From the NCBI GenBank assembly GCA_023301465.1, contig JALZUQ010000042.1, positions 1 to 54,721 on the forward strand: a DNA stretch of 54,721 nt, in the 5' to 3' direction. Below, in pieces: positions 36,508 through 44,609 of the stretch (positions within the stretch are counted from its first letter, which is position 1; the number at the start of each line of letters is the position of its first letter). The notes beneath the pieces were generated by a model. That model was not told where the DNA came from, made no database searches, and was given only the letters and a program-made list of their open reading frames with translations. Made by a program: the position numbers and the translations under genes. Source of the stretch: Oligoflexales bacterium. Lineage in GTDB: Bacteria > Bdellovibrionota_B > Oligoflexia > Oligoflexales > JALZUQ01.

Positions 36508-37602
36508 TTATTTCTCAAATATCGGTTGAAAACGTTTGTAAAAGGCATCAAAAGTACCTTGTTCAATCTCTTTTCGGATGCTCGACATCAACTCTAAATA
36601 AAACGTTAAATTATGAAGGGTAAGAAGTCGCATAATAGTTGGCTCTTTTGCCATAAATAAATGACGTAAGTATGCACGCGAATGATTTTTGCAGGTATAA
36701 CATGGGCATTTTTCATCAATTGGGTCATTCATAAATTTATGAATACTTGTTTTAATGTTGATGCGACCATTCCAAGAAAATAAGGTTCCGTTTCTTGCAT
36801 TACGAGTCGGCATCACGCAATCAAACATATCAACACCCATTGCCACAGACTCCAACAGATCACCGGGAGTACCCACTCCCATTAAATATCGAGGCTTTTC
36901 ACGTGGGAGATACTGACAACTTAGATCAGTCATTTCTCTCATGGCAGTTTTCGGCTCACCTACAGATAGACCACCAATAGCCAAACCTTCAAAATCTTGA
37001 TCTATTAAAAAAGAAATATGTTCTTTGCGTAAAGACTCATAGACACCACCTTGACCAATACCAAATTGCATCAAATCAGGTTTTTTCTTGGCTTTTCTGC
37101 ATCTCACACCCCAATCCATTGATAGTTGCATCGACTTTCGTGCTTCTTCAACAGAACAGGGATAAGGAGTACATTCATCTAAAACCATATGAATATCACT
37201 TCCAATAGTTTCTTGAATCCAAGTAGATTTTTCTGGAGTTAATTCAAACTTTGATCCATCAATATGACTTCGAAAAGACACTCCTTCAGAGGTTAATTTT
37301 CTTAGTTTTGCTAAACTAAAAATTTGATAGCCACCACTATCTGTTAAGATAGGTTTTTTCCAATTCATGAAATTATGTAGCCCACCAAAATGCTCAATAA
37401 CTTCCATGCCTGGACGTAAAAATAAATGGTAGGTGTTCCCCAAAATAATACTTGCACCAACATCATCGAGATCAGCACTCGTCAGGGTCTTTACACTTGC
37501 AACCGTGCCCACAGGCATGAAAATAGGTGTTTCCACGACACCATGCTTTAGCTTCATTCTGCCACGTCTTGCTCTTCCAGATTCTTTTATAATTTCAAAC
37601 AC
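36508..37602 (-). CDS. tgt: tRNA-guanine transglycosylase
   Basis: Exchanges guanine-34 for preQ1 in GUN-anticodon tRNAs, a step of queuosine synthesis. The TIM-barrel core shows LTDSGGYQIFSL, GIGQGGVYESLR, GGLSVGEP and the catalytic-Asp region FDCVMPTRNARNG. The C-terminal zinc site reads CPCYTCKNHSRAYLRHL. The length of 364 residues is normal. The start is GTG in a weak ribosome-site context. It is divergent from ybeY. Confidence 0.96.
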   Translation of the reverse strand: MFEIIKESGRARRGRMKLKHGVVETPIFMPVGTVASVKTLTSADLDDVGASIILGNTYHLFLRPGMEVIEHFGGLHNFMNWKKPILTDSGGYQIFSLAKLRKLTSEGVSFRSHIDGSKFELTPEKSTWIQETIGSDIHMVLDECTPYPCSVEEARKSMQLSMDWGVRCRKAKKKPDLMQFGIGQGGVYESLRKEHISFLIDQDFEGLAIGGLSVGEPKTAMREMTDLSCQYLPREKPRYLMGVGTPGDLLESVAMGVDMFDCVMPTRNARNGTLFSWNGRINIKTSIHKFMNDPIDEKCPCYTCKNHSRAYLRHLFMAKEPTIMRLLTLHNLTFYLELMSSIRKEIEQGTFDAFYKRFQPIFEK

Positions 37603-37757
37603 TTAGAGTAACCGCCTTTAATATCACGTATAAAAATGATTCTTTACCATTCTTTGAAAATAAAGATATACTTCAATTGGACGTTTTCTTAAAGCATGGA
37701 CCGAAAAAGGACGAAAGATAATAAAGTGAAACTTTATAATAGGAACTCACGAAACCT

Positions 37758-38288
37758 TTGAGTGCAGACCCCCCCATCAACGTCTTAGTGTCTTCAAATG
37801 ACCAAAGATACCAAATTCACGAACAGGCCGTTCAGGATATAGCCACAGAAATCCTTCGCAAGCTCAATGTGCATAGCTGCGTCATTGATATTAGTTTTAT
37901 CACACAAGAAACCATGCTTGATTTGTGCAAACGTTTTGTTCAAAAAGACTATGCAACAGATGTATTATCTTTTGGTCAAGTAGAGTGGAAGCCTGAAGAC
38001 ATTCGACAACTCAAACCCCTCTTGTTAAATGACCAAACCATCGGCGATGTCGTCATTTGCTTAGATGTAGCGAAAAAGAACAGTCAAAACATTGGTCAGA
38101 GCCTTGAAAGAGAAGTAGCTTTTTTAATCCTACACGGTATTTTACACCTAATGGGTTTTGACCATATTATTGAGGATGACCGAACACAAATGCGAGCACA
38201 AGAAGAGCGTGTGATGAACACACTAAACCAGAACAGCCCTTGGGTTGGAATGGTCACAGAAGGAGTAGCACATGCCACCCCTTCATAA
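37758..38288 (+). CDS. ybeY: endoribonuclease YbeY
   Basis: Zinc-dependent endoribonuclease involved in 16S rRNA 3'-end maturation and ribosome quality control. The metal motif HGILHLMGFDH is intact with three His, and the preceding KDYATDVLSFG is the other family signature. The length of 176 residues is normal. It starts at TTG with AGGAAC some twelve bases upstream. Its end overlaps the start of the CorC-like gene by 17 bases, so the two are coupled, the usual ybeY neighbourhood. Confidence 0.94.
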   Translation: MSADPPINVLVSSNDQRYQIHEQAVQDIATEILRKLNVHSCVIDISFITQETMLDLCKRFVQKDYATDVLSFGQVEWKPEDIRQLKPLLLNDQTIGDVVICLDVAKKNSQNIGQSLEREVAFLILHGILHLMGFDHIIEDDRTQMRAQEERVMNTLNQNSPWVGMVTEGVAHATPS

Positions 38289-39585
38289 TGCCGATTTAGT
38301 TGATATTGGAATCATCCTTACTTGTCTTATGTTCTCTGCGTTTTTCTCTGCTGCAGAAACGGCCATCACATGTATTGGTGCACTGCGTGCAAACCACCTA
38401 TTAGACTCTACCAAAAAACCCATGAAACACCTGAAGCTCTGGATCAAGAAACCATCAAGAGTTTTAACGACTATCCTGATCTTTAATAATACTATAAATA
38501 TTTTTGCATCGGCGATGGCAACTCAAGTAGCAACAAGGTTTTTTCAAAGTCAAGCCGTTGGAATCGCCACTGGTATCATTACCATTTTAGTCTTGATATT
38601 CGGTGAGATTATCCCTAAATCTTTTGCAAAAGCTTTCCCTGAAAAATTTGGTTTATTCGCACTAAAGATCGTACGCGGTCTTTATTATCTTTTATTTCCA
38701 CTTGTAGATGCATTATCTATCATGACAAATTTTTTGATTGAAAAACTAACATCAAAATCCGTTACTGATAAACCACCTATCACTGAAGATGAGATTGAAT
38801 ATCTTATTGATGTAGGTAAAGAATCAGGGGTTATTGATGGTCAACGTAGCGATATGATCTCTGGGGTATTTGACTTTCACGATACTCGTGTTCGGGAAAT
38901 CATGACCCCTAGGACAGATATTAGTGCACTTGATGAAGAGTCTGCAAGCTTTAAAGACGCTATTGATATGGTTGTTGAAGGTGGTCATTCAAGAATCCCT
39001 CTTTATAAAGAACGTATTGATAATATTACTGGAGTTATCTTTGCGAAGGATCTCTTAAAAGCAAGTCAAACACCAAAACAACAAAAGAACATCACAGCAT
39101 TTGCAAAAGCTGCACATTTCACACCTGAGTCAAAGTCTATCATGGACTTATTAAAAGACCTTCAAAAGACCAAAAACCATATGGCTATCGTCGTTGACGA
39201 ATACGGTGGTACGGCTGGCTTAGTAACAATGGAGGACATCATGGAAGAACTCGTAGGAGAGATCCATGACGAACATGACAAAGTTGAACAAGACATCACA
39301 AAGATTGAAGATGGAAAATACACCGTCACTGGAACTGCTAGTTTAAGTGATTTTGCTGAGTTCTTTGAAATAGAAGACAAAAAAGAATCAAAAGAATCTG
39401 AAGTCGATACGGTAGGTGGCTGGGTAACTGAGCTTATTGGTGAATTACCTGAAAAAGGACAAAAAGTCAGTGTAGGCTTCCTTGATATTGAAGTTATTGA
39501 AATTGGACAAAGAAGAATTGATAAGATTCTTGTGGTTAAGAACACCTATGTTGACGAAAACGGTCAACCACTCGAACAAGCATGA
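38272..39585 (+). CDS. CNNM/CorC-family transporter (HlyC/CorC)
   Basis: Inner-membrane protein with an N-terminal CNNM (DUF21) domain of about four transmembrane segments ([40 protein letters not shown]). Two CBS domains follow ([34 protein letters not shown]), then the C-terminal CorC_HlyC domain ([16 protein letters not shown]). Family members are linked to magnesium or cobalt export. It is usually near ybeY, as here. The start overlaps ybeY and the stop overlaps the alkA-like gene by ATGA. Confidence 0.92.
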   Translation: MPPLHNADLVDIGIILTCLMFSAFFSAAETAITCIGALRANHLLDSTKKPMKHLKLWIKKPSRVLTTILIFNNTINIFASAMATQVATRFFQSQAVGIATGIITILVLIFGEIIPKSFAKAFPEKFGLFALKIVRGLYYLLFPLVDALSIMTNFLIEKLTSKSVTDKPPITEDEIEYLIDVGKESGVIDGQRSDMISGVFDFHDTRVREIMTPRTDISALDEESASFKDAIDMVVEGGHSRIPLYKERIDNITGVIFAKDLLKASQTPKQQKNITAFAKAAHFTPESKSIMDLLKDLQKTKNHMAIVVDEYGGTAGLVTMEDIMEELVGEIHDEHDKVEQDITKIEDGKYTVTGTASLSDFAEFFEIEDKKESKESEVDTVGGWVTELIGELPEKGQKVSVGFLDIEVIEIGQRRIDKILVVKNTYVDENGQPLEQA

Positions 39586-40184
39586 CACCTACTCAAATCA
39601 ATCATTTTAAAAAAAATGATAAAAAACTTTATACTGCTGTAAGTAAAAATCATGATTTAAAAAAAATAAGACTAACCCCGTCTAATGATTATTTTATGTC
39701 TTTATGCAAGACCATCATTGGCCAACAAGTCTCTATCAAAGCAGCAGCATCCATCTGGAATAAATTCAAAGGTTTATTTACAAGACGCTTACCTACTCCC
39801 CGAAAAATAATAAAACTAAGTGATGATGAACTACGAAAAGCAGGTATTTCTCATTCCAAAGCAAAGTACATAAAAGACTTGAGTTCAAAAGTCATATCCA
39901 AAGAGGTCAACTTAAAAACAATTGATACACTAAACCCTGAAGAGGTTTACGATCAGTTAATCTCTGTGAAAGGTATCGGTCCTTGGAGCATTGAAATGTT
40001 TTTGATGTTTAGCTTAGCTAACCCTGATATTTTTTCTAAGGGTGATCTTGGCATTATGAATGGAATCAAAAAAGTATACAACCTATCTGAAAAACCTACA
40101 GACACCCAGCTACTTAGACTTCAAAAAAAATGGGCCCCCTACCGTAGCTTTGCTTGTTTAATGCTCTGGAAAAGCTTAGAATAA
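39582..40184 (+). CDS. DNA-3-methyladenine glycosylase II family (HhH-GPD)
   Basis: Base-excision repair glycosylase of the AlkA type without the N-terminal AlkA extension. The helix-hairpin-helix reads ISVKGIGPWSIEMFLMF and the catalytic Asp is in FSKGDLGI. TIIGQQVSIKAAASIW is the conserved early helix. The length of 200 residues fits the short Mag/AlkA-like enzymes that excise 3-methyladenine and related lesions. ATG overlaps the stop of the CorC-like gene, making it the third member of the operon. Confidence 0.92.
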   Translation: MTPTQINHFKKNDKKLYTAVSKNHDLKKIRLTPSNDYFMSLCKTIIGQQVSIKAAASIWNKFKGLFTRRLPTPRKIIKLSDDELRKAGISHSKAKYIKDLSSKVISKEVNLKTIDTLNPEEVYDQLISVKGIGPWSIEMFLMFSLANPDIFSKGDLGIMNGIKKVYNLSEKPTDTQLLRLQKKWAPYRSFACLMLWKSLE

Positions 40185-40232
40185 AAATCATTGTAATCAA
40201 ACACTTACAAGAATTGAGCTTTTGTTTCTCTC

Positions 40233-40265
40233 TAAAAACCCGAAACGTAAAATCGGAGGTTTTTT
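40233..40265 (+). promoter_or_regulatory. leader hairpin covering the Shine-Dalgarno
   Basis: AAAAACC-CGA at 40234-40243 can pair with TCG-GA-GGTTTTT at 40253-40265, hiding the GGAGG ribosome site of the following lipoprotein gene. The hairpin is followed by the end of the T run and the ATG. It also contains the TAAAAACCCGA 11-mer (40233-40243). It could act as an attenuator or translational switch. Confidence 0.4.
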
Positions 40266-41513
40266 ATGAAAAGCATATGTTTATTATTGTTAAGTTTCGT
40301 AATTTTTGCTTGCGAGAATAATGACTTTAAAGGAAACACTGAAACTAATGTTTCATTAAACTCTGATTCAAACTCAGATTTAGACACCAACCAAAACACT
40401 ATCCCTGATAATTTTGAAGACCCAAAGTTTGTTGTAGATATTGAAAAAAACACGACAGTCAATGATTTAGGAAAACTATTTATTCCTGATGGTGAAGGTG
40501 GTTATAAAGAAGTAGAAGCTATTTACAAAAATTCCAACGAAGGAATCGTTAAAATCAATGAAACTCTAAAAAGAACTGATGAAGGTTTTTTTCAAGTCGA
40601 TAACCCTAACTTTCCAAATGACGGGAAATACCCATCAAACTTAGATCCAGGAAATAATACTATTCCTGAAGGTTATCGTGAGGCCACTGAGGGGATTTTT
40701 ATTAAAACTCCTGAGGGATTTATAAAAGTTGATCTATATGAACCAAAGATAAAAAATGAGGGTGGTGGGTTTACTGACCCAAGTAATCTAAAAGATGATG
40801 ATGTAACCATGATACCAACATTAATCATCCCAAACACTCCAAAATCTACTGCAGAGCCAACACCTAATGGAACTACTACACCAGTTTCTAGTACTCCACC
40901 TGTTCGTGAACCTAATGAATGCGAAACAAAATCAATAGATTTTGAAGACATGATAGGTAGTGTACCAAAAACAAAAATTTCTAAACAATATTACAATGAA
41001 TTTGGAGTTTCGTTTCAGTTAAGTGATGGCACTGATCCAGAGTTAATCGAACACAACAAAGGAACTGTAGAAGATCTGTTCATTGGTTGGATCTGTAATT
41101 GGTGCACAGAAGGAATCCCCTCTCCTTTTACTGGACCCGGAACACTCAATGGTGTGCTAGAAAAAGACCAAAAACGATTAGGAAATTATTCTATTGGAGG
41201 TCCAAATAAAAATCGATCTCTTATTGTCAACTATTCAAACCCAGTTCAAGAATCGAGTGGAACCTTAATTGATGTTGATGGAGCAGAAAAATGGGATGTC
41301 ATTGCATTTGATCAAAATAATAATATTGTTGACAGAATAACTGTTGAGACCAAAGACGGCAATGGTGATGGGGTTGGCACAGACTGGCAGTTAAAGCCCG
41401 GAAGAGACTTCATTAAAATAGAACTTAAATTTTCATTATCAAATGAAAACTTAGGTGGAGGTTTAGCGTTAGATTTATTTTCACCTGCAAAAGCTTGTGA
41501 AATCAACAAGTAA
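40266..41513 (+). CDS. putative lipoprotein with EGF-x-KV repeats and a C-terminal beta domain
   Basis: The signal ends in VIFAC, a lipobox, followed by ENNDFKGN, which would favour the outer membrane. Residues 70-160 hold degenerate repeats around EGIVKINE, EGFFQVDN, EGIFIKTP and EGFIKVDL. A Pro/Thr-rich linker leads to a C-terminal 190-residue beta domain that opens with SIDFEDMIG and YYNEFGVSFQLSDGT. This opening resembles jelly-roll domains of surface proteins, but no family is assigned. GGAGG lies just before ATG, inside a hairpin. A terminator follows. Confidence 0.7.
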   Translation: MKSICLLLLSFVIFACENNDFKGNTETNVSLNSDSNSDLDTNQNTIPDNFEDPKFVVDIEKNTTVNDLGKLFIPDGEGGYKEVEAIYKNSNEGIVKINETLKRTDEGFFQVDNPNFPNDGKYPSNLDPGNNTIPEGYREATEGIFIKTPEGFIKVDLYEPKIKNEGGGFTDPSNLKDDDVTMIPTLIIPNTPKSTAEPTPNGTTTPVSSTPPVREPNECETKSIDFEDMIGSVPKTKISKQYYNEFGVSFQLSDGTDPELIEHNKGTVEDLFIGWICNWCTEGIPSPFTGPGTLNGVLEKDQKRLGNYSIGGPNKNRSLIVNYSNPVQESSGTLIDVDGAEKWDVIAFDQNNNIVDRITVETKDGNGDGVGTDWQLKPGRDFIKIELKFSLSNENLGGGLALDLFSPAKACEINK

Positions 41514-41532
41514 TCAAGACAAAAACTTAAAG

Positions 41533-41560
41533 ACAGAGATTCCATTGCTCTCTGTTTTTT
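41533..41560 (+). terminator. rho-independent terminator
   Basis: ACAGAGA (41533-41539) pairs with TCTCTGT (41549-41555) and is followed by five T. It ends the lipoprotein gene at 41513, just before the convergent yhbY gene. Confidence 0.8.
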
Positions 41561-41567
41561 GCAAATC

Positions 41568-41882
41568 TTAATCAAAGTCTTTAGAAGGGTTCTTAAACTC
41601 GCTATGTAGAACAGCCTCATCATTTTGACGGTAAACTGTGGCTGTAAAACCAACGGTTTGTATGATCTCAAGTTTTTTTTCTACCTTTAAAGACTCAACG
41701 ATTTCTTTCACTTCGTTTTTATCTGCCCCCTGAATTTTAATCTTCACGAGTTCATGATGCATCAATGAGTGCTCTAGTTTTTTGCTTACAGCGTCAGACA
41801 ACCCACCTTTACCCACCATTAACAGCGGTTGTAAATGATGAGCTTTACCTCTTAAAAACATTTTAAATGGTTTATCTAGCAT
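41568..41882 (-). CDS. yhbY: YhbY/CRM-domain RNA-binding protein
   Basis: Small CRS1/YhbY (CRM) domain protein associated with the large ribosomal subunit precursor. The signature LMVGKGGLSD is present, preceded by LRGKAHHLQP and followed by HELVKIKI. The length of 104 residues is normal. Its ATG overlaps the nagZ stop (ATGCTAG), so translation is probably coupled. It is the third gene of khpA-nagZ-yhbY, an operon with two RNA-binding proteins. Confidence 0.92.
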   Translation of the reverse strand: MLDKPFKMFLRGKAHHLQPLLMVGKGGLSDAVSKKLEHSLMHHELVKIKIQGADKNEVKEIVESLKVEKKLEIIQTVGFTATVYRQNDEAVLHSEFKNPSKDFD

Positions 41883-42862
41883 AGGAGGTTAGCCTTTTCT
41901 AAAGAGATAAGTCTCTCTAATGAGTTTTCTATTTTAGTGGTTAAAGCTTTTGAGCCTGCAGATTTTATTGCAAGCGTTTCTGCAGCAATGATACTTCTTT
42001 CGATATCTTCACATACCAGCACCATATTTGAACCGCATGCGACGGCCTCAGTTATGGCTTCTTTCCAACCTTGCTCGTCTTGAGCGATTGCTTTCATATT
42101 CATATCATCACTGAGAATCAATCCTTGGTACCCTAGTTTTTTACGTAGCAAACCTTCCATGACCTTGGATGATAAAGACGCTTGAATCGAATCAAAAGCT
42201 GGATAAATGCAATGGGACATCATTAATAAAGGGCAGTTATTCAGTAAAGGCAAAAATGCAGCGATATCGTTTGTCATGATTTCTTGCTCTGAGCCTTGAA
42301 TCGAGTATGACTCCAAATGAGTATCAGCTTGAGCATTTCCTTGCCCCGGAAAATGCTTGAGGCAACCCATTACCTTTTTTGATTCTTGTAGCCCCAACAA
42401 AAAAGCACCTGCACGTTTTTGGACGGTATCTGCATTCGTCCCAAAACAACGATCACCAATGGCATTGTTATTGTCATTTTGAAGAACGTCTATCACGGGA
42501 GCAAAGTCTATATTAATTCCTAATGCAATTAGCTCATCCGAGAGTTTTCTGCCGTATTCGGTCATTTTTTTGAGAGAGCCTGCATCACATGATGTTTCAA
42601 GAATATCCATCGCAGGCCCAAGGTCAGTTACCCTGCCTTTTAACCTACTAACTCTTCCACCTTCTTGATCAATAGCGATCAATGCGTGTGGAATTAATTC
42701 TCGAATAGATTGTGTTAGCTTTGGAATAGCATCAGATACGTTACGCTTAAAAAGTGTAACGCCTGCGAAATCAAAATTTTTGAAAGCTGATATTTCATGA
42801 TTATGCAAATGGGTGTCAGAGACCGCACCCAAGACGAGTCTAGCAACTTGTTTTTTGTTCAC
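41876..42862 (-). CDS. nagZ: beta-N-acetylhexosaminidase, GH3 family
   Basis: Cytoplasmic glycosidase that removes N-acetylglucosamine from muropeptides in cell-wall recycling. The family motif KHFPGQGNAQADTH keeps the Asp-x-His acid/base dyad, although the usual His of PGHG is Gln. The nucleophile Asp is in LILSDDMNMKAI and IDQEGGRVSRL binds substrate. I set the start at GTG 42862, four bases after the khpA stop with GACGAG upstream. The in-frame ATG 42919 would overlap khpA by 53 bases and add an unlikely N-terminus. No signal peptide, as expected. Confidence 0.94.
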   Translation of the reverse strand: MNKKQVARLVLGAVSDTHLHNHEISAFKNFDFAGVTLFKRNVSDAIPKLTQSIRELIPHALIAIDQEGGRVSRLKGRVTDLGPAMDILETSCDAGSLKKMTEYGRKLSDELIALGINIDFAPVIDVLQNDNNNAIGDRCFGTNADTVQKRAGAFLLGLQESKKVMGCLKHFPGQGNAQADTHLESYSIQGSEQEIMTNDIAAFLPLLNNCPLLMMSHCIYPAFDSIQASLSSKVMEGLLRKKLGYQGLILSDDMNMKAIAQDEQGWKEAITEAVACGSNMVLVCEDIERSIIAAETLAIKSAGSKALTTKIENSLERLISLEKANLLC

Positions 42863-42866
42863 AGAA

Positions 42867-43100
42867 TTACTCGTCGATAATTTGAAGAATATAACGTTTA
42901 GAAACCTTTGCAGCAGCACAGTTTAAAATAGTTCGGATTGCATCCGCTGTTCGGCCCTGGCGTCCAATAACTTTACCAATATCTTCTTTAGCAACTTTAA
43001 GTTCGATAATATTTGTTTGATTACCGGCTATTTCACTAATCTCAATTCTATCAACTTCATCTACAAGTGACTTAGCAATGTATTCTACTAAGCTCTTCAT
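42867..43100 (-). CDS. khpA: KH-domain RNA-binding protein KhpA
   Basis: Single KH domain of about 77 residues; partners with KhpB/EloR in Gram-positives and binds many RNAs. MKSLVEYIAKSLVDEVDRIEI is the typical start and GKVIGRQGRTADAIR holds the GxxG loop. I chose ATG 43100, with GGAG upstream, over the earlier ATG 43124, because family members begin there. In many genomes khpA sits between rpsP and rimM; here it heads khpA-nagZ-yhbY. Confidence 0.92.
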   Translation of the reverse strand: MKSLVEYIAKSLVDEVDRIEISEIAGNQTNIIELKVAKEDIGKVIGRQGRTADAIRTILNCAAAKVSKRYILQIIDE

Positions 43101-43229
43101 TTCTCCATCCACAACACACCTCATTCAATCAATTAGTCATCTATAACTACAACTTAAGATTTACAGTTTCTTCAAGCCATTGTATCAAAGATAAAGAGCA
43201 GCCACAAAACAATTACGGAGGTCTCTCTC

Positions 43230-43655
43230 TTGGCAAAACTAACTACAAACCACCTATTTAACGGCAGTATCAAGCAGGTGTTTAAGGCATTAAGTTCATA
43301 TGAAAAATACCCGGAGTATATTCCAGGGGTTAACGAGATAAAAGTTCTTCCAAGTGACAAAGAAGGTGTCAGTTGTCAGGTCCGCTACGAGGTCAAAGTC
43401 ATTAAAACTATCTTTTATACACTTGAGATGCACGTAGAAGAGCCAAATAAGATCTGGTGGAGTCTCGTTGATTCTAACATCCTCAAGAAAAACGATGGCA
43501 GCTGGACCCTTAAAAAAAGAAAAAATGGCGTTGATGCAGAGTATTGCCTCGATGTTGCTTTTAAAGGCTTTGTACCAAAGGCAATTACCGACAAAGTGAC
43601 CCAAGCAAACCTCCCGGGGATGTTCAAAGGATTTCAAGATCTTATCGACTCATAA
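43230..43655 (+). CDS. SRPBCC-fold protein (RatA/COQ10-like)
   Basis: Small START-like protein (141 residues) of the polyketide cyclase/RatA class. The opening HLFNGSIKQVFKALSSYEKYPEYIPGV, a strand pair, and the closing helix LPGMFKGFQDLIDS are the expected topology for lipid or quinone binding. RatA is a ribosome-associated inhibitor and COQ10 binds ubiquinone; the sequence does not decide. TTG start with a perfect GGAGG at 43217-43221. Confidence 0.8.
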   Translation: MAKLTTNHLFNGSIKQVFKALSSYEKYPEYIPGVNEIKVLPSDKEGVSCQVRYEVKVIKTIFYTLEMHVEEPNKIWWSLVDSNILKKNDGSWTLKKRKNGVDAEYCLDVAFKGFVPKAITDKVTQANLPGMFKGFQDLIDS

Positions 43656-43696
43656 CCCCCTAGAGTGTCAGAAAGGTTGACAGTTGATCATTTTTT

Positions 43697-43716
43697 CTAG
43701 GGTGGCCACACCCTAG
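43697..43716. promoter_or_regulatory. palindromic candidate upstream activator site
   Basis: CTAGGGTG (43697-43704) and CACCCTAG (43709-43716) flank GCCA. A related half-site, CTAGAGTG, lies at 43660-43667. The palindrome is about 90 bases upstream of a sigma-54 promoter, the usual place for an enhancer-binding protein site. Confidence 0.5.
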
Positions 43717-43806
43717 TAACCCCCGCTAAAACCACCCATCATCAGCATAACAAGCTAATATTAATGAACTCTTTATTATTTCCCTGTTTTATCTTTCCTC
43801 AGTTAT

Positions 43807-43823
43807 TTGGCACATAGATTGCT
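43807..43823 (+). promoter_or_regulatory. sigma-54 promoter (-24/-12)
   Basis: TTGGCAC, five bases, then TTGCT matches the RpoN consensus, with the invariant GG and GC exactly 12 bases apart. It lies about 80 bases upstream of the small gene at 43903. Confidence 0.7.
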
Positions 43824-43902
43824 CTTATATATGTGAGAGTTAAGAATTGTTCTTTTCTTTTCAACTACAAAAATGTAGCTGTATGGAACTCGGAGGTACA
43901 AA

Positions 43903-44109
43903 ATGCAAACAGAACAAGCTAAAGTCATTTCCATCTTTAGCAAATCAAAGAAAGCCGTCGCCAAGAAAGCAAAAGATGTCGATAGCGAAGAGTTTGAAGA
44001 GTTATTTTCTAATACTATAGAAGAAAACATGAAAACCAAAAATCGCCTTGCTAGCGATCGTAAAAAAGCAAACAAATCAGTCATTCGTTCTTATCGCTTA
44101 AAAAAGTAA
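43903..44109 (+). CDS. small basic hypothetical protein under sigma-54 control
   Basis: A 68-residue Lys-rich protein (VISIFSKSKKAV; ASDRKKANKSV) with an acidic middle (DVDSEEFEELF). No recognised domain or signal peptide. SD GGAGG lies before ATG, followed by tacaaa, the same context as in the next gene. A sigma-54 promoter and upstream palindrome precede it. The N-terminal VI-x-(I)F pattern resembles that of the following gene. Confidence 0.65.
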   Translation: MQTEQAKVISIFSKSKKAVAKKAKDVDSEEFEELFSNTIEENMKTKNRLASDRKKANKSVIRSYRLKK

Positions 44110-44188
44110 GATATAAGCCTGATTTTCCCCTAGTGTTTCCTATTGAAGTTGTTTCCGTTGTTGTTAATTATTGAAGTGAGTGTACAAA

Positions 44189-44437
44189 ATGAGTAAAAAT
44201 GTTATTAATTTTAAAGATTTCAAACAAAAAAAGATTATCGAAGAAAAACTAGCTGAAGGCCGCCAACCTTTATATGTTAGTCACAAAAACAAAAAAATCA
44301 CTGGCAACCCACACCTAAATGGATCACACCTTGATCAAGATTTCGGTGACCGCGTTCAACGCATCAAAATCAGCCTAGAAAAAATCAATAACTTGATGGC
44401 TGAACTTAAAAAAATGGCTAAATCTGAAGCTAAATAA
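44189..44437 (+). CDS. small hypothetical protein
   Basis: An 82-residue helical and basic protein (MSKNVINFKDFKQKKIIEEK) with a central KNKKITGNPHLNGSH segment and a C-terminal coiled-coil-like helix. Not recognised. I chose ATG 44189, preceded by GAAGTGAG and gtacaaa, over GTG 44180. It follows the sigma-54-driven small gene by about 80 bases and may be read from the same transcript. Confidence 0.6.
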   Translation: MSKNVINFKDFKQKKIIEEKLAEGRQPLYVSHKNKKITGNPHLNGSHLDQDFGDRVQRIKISLEKINNLMAELKKMAKSEAK

Positions 44438-44609
44438 GCAAAGACTTAAACGCCATCATTCATGAAAACGCTTTGAATCCAGAAGGCCCGTATGCTTGAT
44501 ATCTGCCTTCATTCAAAGCTTGTTCATTCCTCCCCTCTTCCCTCCATCAAACCTTGATTCAGATCACAATAAATGATTCCCCTATCTTATTTTTTTGCTA
44601 GTATGTGGC

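Noticed and set aside
39162-39545. A 127-residue minus-strand ORF inside the CorC-like gene
   Set aside because: It is the antisense shadow of a well-supported gene with clear CBS and CorC domains; composition is Ser/Pro-rich as expected from reversed codons.
40411-41513. The repeat-containing lipoprotein as a repeats-in-toxin adhesin
   Set aside because: The EGF-x-KV units lack the nonapeptide GGXGXDXUX pattern and no type I secretion signal or transporter is nearby.
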